Part shown: piece after piece, positions 63,004 through 64,000 of the stretch | How positions within the stretch are numbered: the stretch's first letter is position 1 | How the letters are laid out: each line of letters begins with the position of its first letter | NCBI GenBank assembly: GCA_964541155.1 | Contig: CAZIPC010000008.1 | Coordinates: 1 to 64,000, forward strand | DNA from: UBA4416 sp964541155 | GTDB taxonomy: Bacteria > Bacteroidota > Bacteroidia > B-17B0 > Aurantibacillaceae | Direction of reading: 5' to 3' | Length of the DNA stretch: 64,000 bases | Program-made: the position numbers and the translations under genes | The notes under the pieces: generated by a model | Database searches by the model: none | What the model saw: only the letters and a program-made list of their open reading frames with translations | Told to the model about the DNA's origin: nothing

Positions 63004-63023
63004 TTAAAGTTTAAATAATACCT

Positions 63024-63056
63024 AAAAAGGCTACCTCAATGAGGTAGCCTTTTTTA
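63024..63056 (+). terminator. Terminator after the giant protein gene
   Basis: A 14-bp stem (AAAAAGGCTACCTC with its complement, AAT loop) followed by T residues lies 20 bases after the stop codon. Confidence 0.92.
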
Positions 63057-63085
63057 TGTCTTGAATTTTCGAGTTAGATAGTTTT

Positions 63086-63100
63086 TTCCAAAAAATGGAA
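63086..63100. repeat. TTCCA-N5-TGGAA inverted repeat, copy 2
   Basis: TTCCAAAAAATGGAA lies 73 bases before the start of the last gene. It is the exact reverse complement of the element at 52313-52327. Confidence 0.45.
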
Positions 63101-63172
63101 TAATTAAAAAATCTAAAATAAGTATGGATAATATTATTGACATTACTAAGTCGTTAATTAGAATAGAACTTT

Positions 63173-64000
63173 ATGAAAAAACATTACACAATCAAAAAAA
63201 CAAAATTGATATTTGGATTTATAATATTGCTTGCACAAGCAACATTATTAAAAGCAACAACATGCCCAAATGCAGTTTTAATTCCTTCAAGTACTACATT
63301 TCCTTCTGCTCCTATTAGTTTGGTTTGTGGAACTACCAATGATATTACATCTACAAATGCTACAGCGTGTGGTTCTAGTTCATATATGGGAGGAAATGAA
63401 GCGTTATTTGTTTATACACCTAATGCTAATATCTCAAATTTTACAGTTGCTTATTCGGGAGTTACTTGGACAGGTATTACTATATTTCAGGGATGTCCAA
63501 CAAGTGGAGGGATTTGTTTAGGAAATGTAACGAGTTCTGCAACTACTAAAACTACAACTCCTATTTCGCTTACGGCAGGAGTAACGTATTACATTATGAT
63601 TGATACTTACCCCACACCCAATAGCCCATGTGCGGGAACAATTGTTTTAAATGGAACGGTACTACAGGCATGTTCAGGAACTCCAACTGCAAACACGGCG
63701 AGTATTTCGGCAGTAGCGGGGTGCGTTCCTTCAGTTCTTACACTATCATCTTCTAATGTAAATTCAGCAAGTGGTATACTATATCAATGGCAAAGTTCGT
63801 CTTCATCATCAGGGCCATGGTCAAATATAGTTGGAGCTACAGCAACAACATCAACCATTAGTGCTACATTAGGAACAACGTATTATCAAATAGTAACTAC
63901 ATGTACCGCAAGTGGTTTAAGTGTAAATTCTAATGTGGTTTTGTATACTGGCACAGCTTGCACCTCCTCTAATGTTCCAGTTACAGGATCTAATACCGTT
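63173..64000 (+). CDS. Secreted protein, 3' end outside the window
   Basis: The frame from ATG 63173 runs open for 276 codons to the last base of the window. The N terminus is a signal peptide (KLIFGFIILLAQATLLKA), after which the chain is Thr/Ser/Gly rich: a pre-peptidase-like beta sandwich (about 35-165, NEALFVYTPNANISNFTVAY, TAGVTYYIMIDTYP) with paired Cys, then the start of an Ig-like module (SGILYQWQSSSSSSGPW). This is the usual make-up of Bacteroidota T9SS cargo, but the sorting domain is not visible because the gene is cut. Shorter open frames at 63124 and 63327 are out of phase and not genes. Confidence 0.85.
   Translation, partial: MKKHYTIKKTKLIFGFIILLAQATLLKATTCPNAVLIPSSTTFPSAPISLVCGTTNDITSTNATACGSSSYMGGNEALFVYTPNANISNFTVAYSGVTWTGITIFQGCPTSGGICLGNVTSSATTKTTTPISLTAGVTYYIMIDTYPTPNSPCAGTIVLNGTVLQACSGTPTANTASISAVAGCVPSVLTLSSSNVNSASGILYQWQSSSSSSGPWSNIVGATATTSTISATLGTTYYQIVTTCTASGLSVNSNVVLYTGTACTSSNVPVTGSNTV

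Noticed and set aside
63124..63521. Two short plus-strand open frames (63124-63318 and 63327-63521)
   Set aside because: They overlap, in other phases, a signal-peptide-bearing frame that runs from 63173 to the window end and has the composition of T9SS cargo.

Overview
The window is a stretch of AT-rich, gene-dense core chromosome from a member of the Bacteroidota, probably a Flavobacteriales-like lineage. The genus cannot be told from the sequence. Support comes from a PorE-like OmpA protein, the gliding lipoprotein GldH, proteins with type IX secretion (T9SS) C-terminal signals of types A and B, glutamine synthetase III, a CarB without the C-terminal allosteric domain, a BatA-type protein, a DUF4834 protein and promoters with the phylum's TAnnTTTG -7 box. 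LpxB and a KdsC-like phosphatase show a lipopolysaccharide outer membrane. There is no phage, insertion sequence, CRISPR array or rRNA, and no gene-free stretch over 300 bases.

Layout: 1-5.5 kb (minus strand) holds tRNA-Leu, a DUF4834/outer-membrane protein pair, the PorE-like protein and glutamine synthetase III. 5.6-12.6 kb holds a BatA-like protein, a dihydroorotase-like protein lacking metal ligands, an outer-membrane protein and CarB. A small SRP RNA lies on the minus strand at 12.66-12.76 kb. 12.8-18.7 kb has a glycosyltransferase, a membrane protein, a MATE transporter, then hpt, adk and obgE. The adk product carries a long lysine-rich histone-H1-like tail. 18.7-26.6 kb has a Cys-rich small protein with an outer-membrane protein, a GyrI-like protein, ricT-gldH, a short-chain dehydrogenase, glutathione peroxidase and a large secreted T9SS protein. 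26.6-31.2 kb is a cytochrome c maturation operon (ccmB, C, D, E, F), continuing into DUF2520 and KdsC genes. 32.5-43.8 kb has NUDIX, psd, a hypothetical, metG, an HNH protein with a probable frameshift, an LD-carboxypeptidase, tyrS, a conserved hypothetical, a fused alpha/beta 2-oxoacid dehydrogenase E1 and hemL. 43.9-52.3 kb has a CtpA-like protease with two envelope proteins, a Rieske-like lipoprotein, an RRM protein, RidA, surE, lpxB, a SpoIID-like protein and an MmcQ/YjbR protein. 52.4-64 kb is a 3517-residue secreted repeat protein with a T9SS type A signal, followed by the start of another secreted protein cut by the window end.

The genes are mostly housekeeping: nucleotide metabolism (carB, hpt, adk, surE), translation (metG, tyrS, SRP RNA, tRNA), heme and cytochrome c synthesis, envelope building and T9SS-linked secretion or gliding. 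The observations most worth checking are the Adk-H1-like tail with its 150-bp DNA repeat, the A-run -1 frameshift that would join an HNH protein to a lysine-rich tail ending exactly at the next start codon, the nested repeats in the giant secreted protein, the metal-ligand-less dihydroorotase, and several strong hairpins without an assigned role. I found no clear new multi-gene defence or mobile system.
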